This document shows positions 1 to 12,900 of a stretch of DNA of 64,000 nucleotides, piece by piece. This DNA is from Otis tarda (lineage: Eukaryota; Chordata; Aves; Otidiformes; Otididae): contig CM048554.1 in the NCBI GenBank assembly GCA_026413225.1, positions 13,181,463-13,245,462 on the forward strand, read 5' to 3'. The notes under the pieces were generated by a model. That model was not told the DNA's origin and did no database searches. It was given only the letters and a program-made list of their open reading frames with translations. The translations under genes and the position numbers were made by a program. Position 1 is the stretch's first letter. Every line of letters starts with the position of its first letter.

Positions 1-3000
1 GCTGAAGCAATGTAAAAATGTATTTTGATGAACTTTAAAAAAAGCACGGGGAGGGGAGGCAGTCCAGATTGTTTCTGAATGCCCTTGATTTCTGAGACAA
101 CTGAGTCAATTGAGGCTACTCAGCATTTTTGGTGTTTGCATTCTTCATGTACAGAAATCAAAAGCAACATCAGCATGCCTGAAATGATAGACTGTGCCGT
201 CAGTCCTCATCCAGCCCATCAAAATAGTCCGGTCCCCAGAGCAGATTCCAATCACAGCGCACTAGAAGGCCAGGACCACCACTGTCAGCAGAGACTTTTT
301 GGTTGGCATCTTTGCGGTGTTATCCTGCTCTGTTTTAATCTTACATGGTTTAAATCTATTCATTGATGAAAGGTTTGGATATGAAGTTTGACACGGGGTT
401 TTCTCACGTTTCATATTGGTAGATAGGGAGCAGGCAACAGTTGTTCAATCGGTTTATTTGCAGGGAAGGAAAAATGCAGCTTCAAAAGAACTAAAACTAT
501 GCATACAAAAAAATTACTGAAAAAGCCAAATCCTTTTCAGTTTCTCATTCTGAAATAAAGTTTCAGGTCCAAATTAATCTAAATTCAGTATATTAAATAA
601 TAAATAGACAAAAATAGAATCAAAACAAGGACATCCCCCTGATAATCAGACACAGAGAGAAATGCTAATATTTTAATTAGCCATTTTAACTGATTTTTTT
701 TTTTTTTGTTGCATGGAAAAAGCCCATTTCATTCTGGGTCAGCTCCAAAAGTGATTTCTTTTCATCTGTTTGTGGACTGTCACGCTCAGGTACCCATCTG
801 GCCTTTATCAGCCACCGGTGCTATGCTAGAGCCTCTGGTAGGGTAGAAGCGTATTGATGCCAAGCCAAAGGACAGACGCATCCTTCTCAGAGCTCTTTCC
901 CTCTTTGCTTTTGTAAGGTGAATGCTTAACTGTCCCAAACAACCATGTCTCAAGCTTCTTTAAAACTGTTAAGTGAAGGAAATGAGGATGGATAATTCAG
1001 TTTTGCGTGCGTGTTGGTTTGGCATCAGAAACTCTCTCACCTGCCATTCATCAGAAATAGTCACCAGCTGCTCCCAGGCTAACGTTACAGTGTCAATGGG
1101 AGGTCTTTAGCATGAGAGGGAGAAAAAGGTCTTTGCCAAGATGTTAAAAAATGGAGTACAGTGAAACTGGAAACTTCCCTTGATAGTGAGCACATTATCT
1201 AAGCATCTTATTACAAATTACTGAGAGCCCTTTTAGCAATTTTTTTAATGTCTTAAGGGGATTTAACTAATTAGGCACAAAGTCTTATGCTTGGGATTTA
1301 TTCAATCATATTTTTTTCACTTAAGGTACGGCAAGTCATCTGTTTTTTTCATGTGCTGGTGGTCATTTGTGGACAAGGCAGATTTAGCTGGGAGGATCCC
1401 AGCTGCAGTTGCTAATAATGTTCCGCGGTGCTGACTCTCCACGCTTGCTGTGCACAAACTCTTGCGGAGTCAGCTGAAGACCTCCGTTCTTGCTAGTGTG
1501 CAGTTCTGGCTTTGCTGCTCGGATTGACATTGTCACATAGCATAGGTATAGCTATAGGGCCAGGTTTAGAGTATACAAGGGTGGCAAGGTTAGATCACCA
1601 ATGCTGATATTGCTCCCCTCATTTGGAGAACAGGAGCCCCCCACCTGCCTGGTAGCCCAGACTGGTAGTCCTGAAAAGCTTCAACTTGAACTGGAGAAGA
1701 AGCAACAACTCAAGGACTTTGATAGGCAATGGGGAGACACCTTTACAGACCAGTCCGGAATATCTCAGTTAAGGATATTCCTTCTGCCTGGTGCTTAGGT
1801 ACATGGAGTAGAAAATGTGGGTAGCTCAGTTTGGAGTTGGATTGATGTGCCTTTGTAGAGCACGTTGCCTCTCTTGCTAGTAGTAAAACACGTGCTTAGA
1901 AGCAATGACTAGCCCTGCACTTCTACACAGAGTACATAAGTATCCCTAGACCATGTAGTGACCTATGAAAGGTCACTAAGAATAGGAGACCTATTGTCTG
2001 TGGATTTTAATTACGAATTTTAAAAGTATAGAGAGCTCTGTTGGATAGATTGCAAATCACCTTTAATCTGACAGCTCCCTCTGTTTCTATTGAGACCTCT
2101 GTGATCTCACAAGAATTACCACAGCAACCAGTAGTAAAGTCACTGAGATCTTTCTATTTAAAGTAGGATTATGCAGCAGGAGAGCGCAAAGGATATACTA
2201 GAGTGCTGTGTGCCTCCAGCCTCTTGGACCTGCAGTGGGGTGGGAGAAGCAGCTTTGCAGACTCATATCCAAAATCTGTCCTTGCTCACGTATCTGTCTG
2301 TAAAAATCAACACTGTGTTCTGGGTTGCAGAAATGCAGGCATAAATTTGATGTATGAAATTTTTTCTCAGTAGAATTTGTTACCATCAGGTGTTACTTAG
2401 GTTATAAAGGCTTTTTGAGGAGCATTTGTTCTCAAAAGATTAAAAAATATGTTGCTATAAATCCGTTCAGGGTTGGCTAATTCAGTAGTTTAAAATAATT
2501 TAAAAAGCTATTAATGGTCAAATCCTCAAGTTATTCTAGACTCCTGTGAAGTGAAATTTGTAATTGTTTTTTGATGAGGCATGGACTCCTCCATTACGTA
2601 GGGATCTTTGAAAGCCTTCCTTTGTTTTCCTGCCTAGTGGTTAACTCAAAAATCCAACTGTGTTCATCCAAACGTTGTCTCATGTCCATGCATCAGAACT
2701 TCATCTTCTTGCCTGTCAAAGTTGGCAGCATTGGGGCCCACGTGTAGGTTTCCACAGAGCTTTACTCCGTGTAAGGTAGAGGGAGACATTCATTTAACTC
2801 ACAGTTTTGCTTAATTTAATTCAGAAAACCAAGCTGCAAAAGTATTAAAATCTCACTACCCTTGACTTTTACTCAACATGTTGCATGATATCTCAAACAA
2901 CCAGGGTCACCTGACACCAACTGTGTTTGACTTACTGTCGTACTAAAAGGTGTATAGGAAAAATCAATATCTGTTTTGTTTCACGGTAGATCTCAGCATT

Positions 3001-6000
3001 TTGCAGCCTAACATATATTTTAGTGGTTTCATTGCACCACTAAAGGTCAAGTACCGTATCTGTGCCTGTGATTTCCTGTGCTGCTTTAAAGCACATCCAG
3101 GGCCTGTAACTCTTTAGGCTCTTTAAGGGCACAATGCTGTTACACTGAAATGAATTGAGGTGGTTTGGTTTTTTTTTCGATGGCTAAAAATGAAATGTAA
3201 AATAATAATTTGTGCAATATTTTTGGAGCTTTTACTTCAACTTTTTCTCATTTTCACATACGTAGACAGGGCCAGGGACTCAGGGGGATGAGATCTGAAT
3301 GGCAGCAGATTGTCTTTGTATTAGATATTTCTTGATTATAAATGTTACAGTGCTTTTTAAGAAATTTCAGATCTTGCATATTTTTTTTAGTCCTGTTTCC
3401 TGACTCAATTTATATTCCATTGTGCAAAATGCATTGTATCTCTGGTTTGTAATATTTACATTTTCCACCCGTTCTGTTTGTATTGTATTTTCTTATTAGG
3501 AACTTAACTGGTGAAATACTTGACACCACAATATCCCATACAGCTAATTCCAGACAAATTTATAAAAATCAGATAAACCCCACACTTGTTTACTAACCAC
3601 TTTTGCATTTCATTGACATTTGTGGTTCTGCCTGCTTTCATTCTTTATTTGCAGTGATGAAGGTTTTATGCTTCCTGATTTATTTGGTGTAGAGTACCAT
3701 TATACATACGAAAGGTACAGCATAAATCAATCAATAATGATAATAAATAAAGCAAATATAACATTTCACTTTATGATTTTCTAAGCATCAAAACACAAAG
3801 TCTGTTGATTGTCAGACGTTAAATAAAGCATTACACAAAAACACCATCACACATCTCCTGATACTTGATGCAATTAAACTCCAGGCTTAAGGGTGGCCTC
3901 ACAAGAGTTTGTGACATGTCTTTTGTTGTCCTGTCTTTTACTTTTAAACTGTATCTTGTAAATCAATTTCTATTATAATTCTCATAAAAGAGTATTTCGT
4001 TCAATAAAGTTTATGCTGTGGCGATATCAGATAACAGTGCCTGGTTCCCCGAAGCTTGTTTGTCTGAGCCGCGTAGGACGTGTGTATCTCAGAAATTGCT
4101 CTCCCTGTTTGATGATGCGTCTACAGCTGCTTGCAGGAAACTGTATTTTTGTTAAGTTGAAAAGCCTGTGATTCTTAAAGTGATCCCTGAACTTTATTTA
4201 GTGTTGCAAAACACTACAGGAAAGGGGGTTGAACTTTAATGTCTGCAAGGGGGAAAGTAATAACTTTCCCCATCTCTTCTGTAAGTGACTTGGGCTATGT
4301 GATGAATGCAGAACTTTCACTCACAAGGTTTTCCTGATATTATACACTTGTAGCAAATAAGGTTAGAACCTTTAAAATATAGCATTTAGTAATGTGCTGG
4401 AAATAGCTTCTTCTCGATTCCTTTAAAGGTCACTGCATTTGCTTTTCAGTTGTAATTTTAGTTCAAGCCTCCACAGAGTAGAACTGAGAACACGCTTGGC
4501 AATGTTGTCTCAATTTCCCAAAGACTGGAAGTAAAATGGCATAGGCCATTCTATATAGTGAACAAGTGTGTATTTCATGTGTGTGTTTGTATGCATATGG
4601 AAAAATCTTCAAGTTTGGGAGTAGATTACTAGACCAAATAATCAGACATAGACACAAAACACAGAGAAATAATCAGTTTAATATCCACTGTTTCCCTCAA
4701 ATCTTTCTTAGCATGACGTCGCTCCCTTCCACCATCCAGAACTCGCAGATCTCCAGCCTTCTCAGCCAAAGAACAGGCTTTTTACTGACCTTGTAGTCAC
4801 ACTTTGCTTAATAATATGGCCTTGCTATGAAAAAAAAGATGTGTATTTCTTTAGTGATTTGGTTACCACATCTAAAATGAGGAAAGACATTGAAGAGTAA
4901 TGAGTGGCTGCAAGATATATTTTTCCTCTCACACTTAGGAAATGGCTAGGAGAGCAGTATGTTTCATAGTTGGCCTAAATTTGCCAGTAATGCTAATGTT
5001 TATTAAGAATTGAAGTTTACTCATTACAGACAGGTGTGGAATATTTGGGTAAGTTATTACATATTACAGTAGGGTTAGAAGATGGATGTTGGGAGATTCT
5101 ACGAAGTATGGGCTGGGGAAAGTAGCGTTTCACCTGACATGACACGGATGAGAAGCAGCGAAGACAACGTTGTGTAGGAAGACTTTTCGTTCTTTTTTTC
5201 TGGCTGTGGAAAAGTCACGTAGGCTCAGATACAGTGAATGTTGAGGCTCCAGACTTCTAATTTTGGTGCAGAGATTAGGAGCCGTAGTAGCTGTCTGGAA
5301 AGGGGCCGTGATGCTAGAGGTCTTTGTTTCAATACCTAAGTTTAACAGATTGCTCCAAGTAGGTGCCGTGACCCTGAGTTCACGTGCCTTTGCTCGCAGC
5401 ATGGGGAATGGTTGGCAGCTGAGAAGAGGATGTAATTTTTTTTGCTGAAATAGGTCCTGAGCCATAATATTTTTTACACATGAACTTATATTTTAAGGCT
5501 CACCCTAGGCTTATAAAACAAATGCTTTTTTTTGAAGCACATAAATCAAGTTGGATGCCAGCTGGATTTTCCCAGGAGAATATTCATATTCAGTGACTGA
5601 AAGGATTTATTCTCTGTTTACATTTATGAGATTTGGCAACAGTTAATGGAAGTAGAAAAGTCAGCTATCTTCCTTTATAGCAGGTAACTATATCTCTTTG
5701 GCTGATCAAGATTTATGAACATCTTCCCAGTTGATTTATTCATGTTAACGTTACTGCTGTTCTATTTTGAAACTCAGAAGAACGATGCCAACTTTCATTT
5801 TTGTAAATGAAGGGGAAGAATTGGTTTTGTCAGCTACCAGCTAATAACTTTCCAAATAGTACGTTTGGAGGGTTTCACTGGACCATTTGGAAGATGTTTG
5901 GCCTGCTTTGTATTAACTGAAGGACTCGGAGCTGCATTTTCTAAAGTGACCACTGAGAATACCTGGTAGTTTAGGTGTCCAGCTAAGATATCTAGTTTTC

Positions 6001-7099
6001 AGCTCTCAGGTGCTCAGTATGTAGAAATCTACCCACTTTCGGGTGTCTTTGCTTGAGGTACAAATTGAAATTGTCTGTTTCTACCAAATTTCTACCAAAG
6101 CCTTCCTCTCTGCAGATACTCTCTTTGCTCTGAAAGCATCTGTGCTTGAAAGCCATGCTGGACACTGTGCAACAGGGTGTTTACTTGTAGCTGAGGTCTT
6201 GGATATGCAATCCTTTAGCTAAGGTGGGTGGTGATAAACTGGATCAGGTTGTTTTTTAAAAACCACTCAATCCTACCAGCGTGGCAGATGACTGTCTGCA
6301 TGAGCTGATGAAGAAACCGTACCTGAATGCCATGAAGAGGAAGGCTCATTCTGAAGCTTGTGGCACCGCGTAAAAGGTTTTTTTTTATTTTTTCCTGTCT
6401 TTGTGGTGATCAGGAATATGGTGATTCCCAACCACTTTAGATCAGTGTAGGATCCTCAAAGATCTTGTGGAATGACACACTCTCTCATTTATGTTAAAAC
6501 ACTGTACATTTCACTATCTGGTATGCCTTCATGGACCCACTGCAGAGTATCAGAGGAGGCCTTGCAGACCACAGGTGGTCTGCACTGTAAGAGATCATGG
6601 GTTAAGTCTATTATGCTTTCCTGACTGCTTTTCTCTTTTAAGCTCTGTCTTGTTTTATGTGCTCTGCATTCAAAGCTAATTTACAAATATACCTGATTAA
6701 TTACCTCAGGGCATTTGCTGGGTGAGGCATTTCACAAATATACTAAAGCTACAATTACTGCTTTAAAAAGGCGCTAAACCATTGATCCCGTCCTTCTCAA
6801 AACCACTTTGTGCCACAGCCGGAGCACAAGCCACTCTGGAGATTGAAATACCATCATATATTCTCCTTTGCATCTATAAAGGCTTTGCAGCCTGAAGACA
6901 AATTTCTTTGCCAGCTTCTTGACCGGAGGAGCTAACCCTGCTTACCATCCCTCACTGTGCAGCGCTGTCGGCCTCCTAGCACAGAGGGGCCGTAGAATAT
7001 ATTATTCCATTAACACTTGCCTGTGTTCTGTACTCTGCATATTAAAGTAACTGAGGAGATCAATTATCTTCAGCTGGGGATACTAAGCCTTATTATGTC

Positions 7100-7120
7100 T
7101 TTTTTTTTTCTTTTTTTTTT
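7100..7120. repeat. Poly-T tract interrupted by one C
   Basis: About twenty T residues with a single C. It is a low-complexity tract with no adjoining retroposon body that I can recognise, so it is more likely slippage-grown than a retroposon tail. Confidence 0.85.
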
Positions 7121-7861
7121 AATGTTTATCCAGAGCGCTATGAACTTTCATTCTCCAAAGGCAGCAATCAACAAAGATAAATTGAGTGGCAGAAAGCAGC
7201 TGCTTAACGAACCGCTTTCTCTGCTTGGTGCAAGGGTCTGAATTTAACAGAGGTGAGGCTCTAAAATGAAATTTAAAGGAGGGGTTGGGAGGCAAAAACC
7301 AGCCAGTTTAGATCTCAGAGAAAGAGATGTTAATGGCAAAGATCACACGCAACAAAACCAAACAAAATGAAGCAGCTGAAGACAGTGATTATATAGATCT
7401 GAGCAGACTGTTGACTACGTGGAATTGCAATTATCTCTCAGGCTCCTGGGACCTTGCTCAGGGAATCATTGCTACAAAACTAAGAAGATTGTTCTCAGGT
7501 GCAGAACATATTGATTTTGCTGTTCTCCGGCATCCTGCAAAGCAACTGACCATGTCATTTAAGTGTTCGTTAACCAAACACATCAATAAACATAAAACTT
7601 TCAAAAAAGTAAAAATCACCTCATAAATAATTATAAGAGAGTGAATTATTACCTAGGAGCAAGTGTAATTGATGTCATTATAAATAAACCACAAAATATA
7701 TCCTGTCCCAAGCTTAAAAATGTATGAAGGCATCCGTCTACCTTGTTAAAAAATGATAGTTTATCTTGCCAGGAGGACAGCTTACATAGCTGCCTGATTG
7801 GAAGAGGTGTGTGCAGAGAAGAGATTACATTGTAAATATTTTTTATTTGCTTTATTTTTCC

Positions 7862-7877
7862 TTTTTTTTTTTTTTTT
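7862..7877. repeat. Poly-T tract (16 T)
   Basis: An uninterrupted run of sixteen T residues following a T-rich stretch. No gene or mobile element that I can identify is attached to it. Confidence 0.85.
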
Positions 7878-9945
7878 AGTTTTATGTGAATTCAAAGCTT
7901 ATAAAGAGAAGGCCAGATAACATTCGTTACAGTCAAGCTGCAGGAAGGGCAAGAAGAGTTTCTCTGTGCGGTTCACATCAGCCCTGACCTGCAGTGCTCC
8001 AACTATTGTAATCCTTGACCTTTGAAGAGCAGCTGTCAGTAACAACAGACTTTTTTTTCCTCTTGTTTTTTTTTCTTCTCTGACCCAAGGACTGCAGGAA
8101 CAAGCAAATTTGTTTTGAATGTGTGATATGAGGTAATCGGTAATGGCAAAGCACTCACATCCTCTGTTCTCCACTATTGCCTATTCACCCGTAACTGCAA
8201 TTAACACTAGCGAGATATTAATGCAAGAGGAAGTGAGACACTTGGCTTTGTGTTGACTGATGTCCCAACATGCTTCTTAATCAGGGGTCCCTTCTTCTCC
8301 AAATAGTGAGACAGAGACAAACCCACAGGGTAGGTCAAAGGGGTAAAGATGAAGGCTTTAGATGTGTACTGACTAGTAAGTGAAAGGGACAGATGAATCT
8401 AATGGTGGTAATGGTGGTCTTTTACTGCGTATTATTTCATACATGAAAGAAAACAGTTGAATACTTTCTTTGTGTGTGCGCTTATTTAAGTAAGCACAGA
8501 TCTGGGGCTGACCAGCTCCCAGAGAAGTCAGCCAAAGACTGTCACTTGGATGTAAGATAGGGCTCACGTGTTCCTTTGAAGGAGAGCTTTTAATAAACTT
8601 GGAAACTTCCACAACTTGTCATCCAAAGTGAATGGGAGAGTCTCTCCATCCCCCTTCCCGTGGATCCTGCATGGATCTGTACAGCAGCATGCCTCCCCCA
8701 GGGCCACTGGATTTGAGGATGCTGTATTTGAATTTTACATAAACTACAGATGTGACTTCACATTGTGGGATTTTTGTGAGATGTGATATTTCTTTATCCA
8801 TCCGAGTGGGTTGATGTGTCAGAAAACAGTGTTTTCTGTCTTAAAAGTCTCAGTGAAGAATCTGAAGGAAAAATTATTTTGTTTTAATTTTGTATATGTC
8901 CAGCGATATATTTCTTTTCAGGTCAGATTAGCACTAGCTTGTGGCTTTGCTTGAACCTTTGGATGTCCTGAGAGATTTCATAGTCAAAAGGGGCTGTTGG
9001 TTGTTTTGACTTCCCAGCAGTTGTTGCTTCACGTTAGTCACATTTCTATTCTCTCCTGCATTGCACCCCCCTGGCTTCTGTGGGGATCTCTTTTTGCAGC
9101 TGTATTTTCACAGAGAGTCTAGAGACTCCTGTTCACATAATAAAATCTGAGTTTTCTCTGAGAAGATATTCTGATGTTTTCACCCTGGTTCAGAAGTAAA
9201 GCCAATGCCAAAACATCAGACTTTCTCATGGGGATTTCATCAATCTTTGTTTCCAAAGGCCTTCCATAAATTCAGAGTCCCATTTTGCTGTCAGTTTTAG
9301 GCAAGCTTAGGAGCACATGGGCACAGCCTTGGAGAGATGAGAGTATGAAAAAACAGAAATGGAGGCAGCACGAGGGACCGATACAGAAAGTCGCATGAAA
9401 ACATTCCCCTGATAATTCCATGAGACTTCTTTTATATCAGTCTGGGCAAAGGGATATGCTCAGGGAGGTCAGGGCAATGTTTGTCATGCAGCTTATGAGT
9501 TTTATTTCCTATTCCTACTCAGATTCTGTTTACACATTTACTTTATTCATATAAGAACTTCAAACATTTTTCAGAGCATCTGGATTGTTTTGGTTTTGAC
9601 AGAATATATTCAGAGATTGTATTTGTGCAGGAGATAATTATTGGCAAAGGAAGGGTGGATATAGTGAGCAGAGGAGGAAGGAAGAAGATGGAGGAATGTA
9701 GAAAGAGAATAGGGAAAGAGAAATAAGTACAAAATGGATAGACAGCAACACTAGAGGAAGTTGGTGAGCTGCTTGTTAGAAAGAGACTCTATTTTCTCTT
9801 AGGAAAAAAGGAAAATTACAGGTTGACATCACCAAGTTTATCCTACCAATGCACTTGTGCCTTCGTAGCTTCCACGTCTGACACTGGGTTCCCAGATAAC
9901 ACTGACCACTCAGTCTAGTGAGACTTCTGGAGGAGCTACTGACTT

Positions 9946-9982
9946 AAAAAAATAAATAACAATAATAATAATAATAATAATC
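9946..9982 (+). repeat. (AAT)n trinucleotide microsatellite
   Basis: An imperfect A-rich lead is followed by seven consecutive AAT units. This is a simple sequence repeat and probably length-variable between individuals. It has no coding context. Confidence 0.9.
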
Positions 9983-12900
9983 ATCCCCTTGGAGATATAC
10001 CAGACCTGGTGAGTCATCCGCTTATCTTAGACACGTAAGTTTTTCTCTGAAAGGGCCTTTCCTATCTGCATAGACTGTTCTGGGAGTGCACATTACCAGC
10101 TTGGCTTTCCTTATTTTTAGACAGCTAATTTTTAGTGTCTGAAGTCAAACCTATTCTAAAAGTCGGATTCTTTTCATAGAGGTCACAACCATGACAAGCT
10201 TTAAGTTTTCACTGCATGGCACCATATAGCTTAATTAATAGAGTCGGCTGACGCAAGGTCTCAGGGGTCTCACTCCTACTGGATTTGCATTATTGTACCA
10301 GTAATAATTTAAATGTATTTGCAATCTACAAAAGAGGAGGAGGGGATGGAGCACAGCTGTCAAAAAGTAAATTCAGTTCATTAAAAAAAGTGATCTGATC
10401 ATTTGACTGATTCATCCGCTGACATGGAACAAGAGACAGTGCAAGATTGCAGCTAACTTAAATCAGGGGAAAGGGTGAATTCTGGCATAACCAGTGCTAC
10501 AGGGAGGTGGACAGAGGACGGAATACTTTCCTATTGCGAGCCTGAAGTTAAGCGGTAGATTATGCCATTGAAGGAAAAGGGAGTTGACTTGGATCTGCAA
10601 AGCTTCAGTTTTGAATTTGGAGCTTTTTCCTTTGCTTTTCTAGACTGTCCAGCACTCCCTCCAGCTCCCACAACGTTTCCTGGCACTGTCTCCATAGCCC
10701 TCGTTGAAGGAGCTTATCTGAAGCTCTCCGTTGGGGAATGGAAATAGAACATATAGTGCAAGTTCCTTGGCTCATCATCCAATCTGACAACAACCACAGC
10801 AACAACAAGAAGCTGGACTTATTTTTACTACTTGGCAGTGGAACAGCTTTGAGAAGAAAACATTTCTGCAATTACATTTTCATTAAAATTTGAGAAAACG
10901 TTCAAGGGGGAGCACAAGGAGGTATATTTAATGGTACATTAAGAGACCTATTTTCAGTTAAGCACAGGCATGCCTGGGAATAACATTTGCCCCTGGACAA
11001 ATCCACCGTGCAACAAACTCAAACTGAACCTGAAATTGAATTCCATATCCACAAAAGTTGTTAGCAAATCAGGCCAACAAAGAGAGGAGGGCAGTCTTTG
11101 AAATATGAACCAGAATAAATCTCCATTTCATCTATCACGTCTCGGTAAATAAGTCATCATTTTTTACATTCTAGTCATGCAGAAATCTTTTATATCAATT
11201 TGTATCTTTTATATAATAATGGGAGGTTCTGTTTTAAGGAGTGATACTTTACTGACTCACAAGTTATTTTTGACAGACTAATTATCTAGATGATAAGAAT
11301 AGTTCCCACACTTGGAATAATAATAAGAAAAGAAGAACAAATTAACATTTATTAAGTGCATTTAAAAATAATTGTTATTCACCACTACTTGCAGTTAGCA
11401 CTGTATTAATTATCTCTGCCTAGTTCATTTACTCAGTCGCACCTAATGAAGACAGCTGCTTCTGGAAACAAAAACTGTATCTATTGAGAAGATGAAAACT
11501 ATCAGCGGAAGTCTGAAATTCATTCACTTAATTCTGCTGTCTGAACTTGTTCTAAAAAGGCTCGGTTAAGCAGCAGGATGAAATCCTTCTTTTACTCCAG
11601 ATTTGCAGAGCTTTAAATGAGAGCAGACTCTGATATGTAGATTTTTGGGATTTCTTTTATGTGGTGGAACATCTTGGTTCTGCACAACCCGAGAGTTGGC
11701 TGGTTCCCACATTCCTAACGATGACGTGCAGGAAGGAGTTCAGCATGTTGGCTGTTGATTTGTCAATAGCTTAATTCTCCATGACAACCTCCCCAGAGGA
11801 GTGAGAAAAGTCAATAGCACAAAGTTCACATCACCTTGGATAGCTGATGGGAAGCAAAACACAATAAAGAAGATAGAGGCCATAAACTGTGATAGGCAGT
11901 GATTAACCCATCAAACTGGAGAAATATAAAGAATCATTAAAATGACAAAATACGATGAGTCATTTGGTGCTGATCTAATTAAATAATATTCCAGTGTAAA
12001 TCAGTGAGTTATAATCTGAGAGCCGGGGGAAAAAGGCATTTGGCCTAACTAGTGATTTCTGAAATGTCCCTATAATTATGTTCCTCTGCTTGACATCTTT
12101 GTCATCTACCTGTAGCTCATTTCTGTGAATTTGGTTTTGGTCAGGACAAGCTTGATCTAAACCCAGGCAGAGGCAGTGGAAAGGCTCTGACTAATTTCAG
12201 TATGCTTTTTGGCACAGCCAAAAATCGATTGGTAATGGATTTGGCAGAATGGAGTTCTTTTCCAGTTGGGGAGGAATATTATTTTCTATGCAGAGTGTGT
12301 GGTTAAGTATCTATCATTTCAGAGTTGGCATGTTCTTCATTTCTAATGGCATTAGTGGTGGCTATTGTAAGAATATGGATGTTCAGGTTTGGCTTTGGAA
12401 GAAGTTGAGATAAGAAGAGCAATACAGATTTCAGATCTGTTTTACCCAGGCCCTGAGGCTCTGAAATTCCATTCTGTAACAGGAAAATCAGGGATGATTT
12501 GTTTTTGCCAGGACTTCATTAGTAGTAATTTGGTTTCATAGCATCAAAATGGACTGAGCTGGTTCACGTTCTCAAGTTCCATTTTGTCTGCATGCTCCAG
12601 GTCTGAGGATGAAAGTTCTTGGGCATTTTCTAATTCTTTTATTGATTTTTAGTAAAAATTAATATTTGTTAGCTCATTTCTTTAGAAGAAGCTGAAAAAA
12701 CATGGATGATGTAGACTATTTTCTGTTTTGTATTTGAACGCTGTTACTGTTACTGGCTTGTGTCTTACATTATTCCCTTACCTGTATCAATTCTGGTGCA
12801 CGGTGCTGCCATATTTGCTCCCTGTGAGTTTAGCAGCTGGTGAACAATCGTACAGAAACAGTTTCTTCTAGTTTTACTTTATGGAGAGAGCCGGCATTTC

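Larger units (their letters stand above)
1..9944. other. Non-coding, mostly unique AT-rich DNA, no gene seen
   Basis: I see no gene in this block. The open frames are under 112 codons, lie on both strands, frequently overlap each other antisense (for example around 5.1-5.5 kb) and show no recognisable domain. There are many AATAAA words, but they are expected by chance in AT-rich DNA. Homopolymer tracts occur near 697-708, 7100-7120 and 7862-7877. The stretch 7.3-7.7 kb, rich in ATTA/TAAT words and without recognisable repeats, might be conserved non-coding DNA, but that is inference only. The block could be intronic or intergenic. Confidence 0.6.
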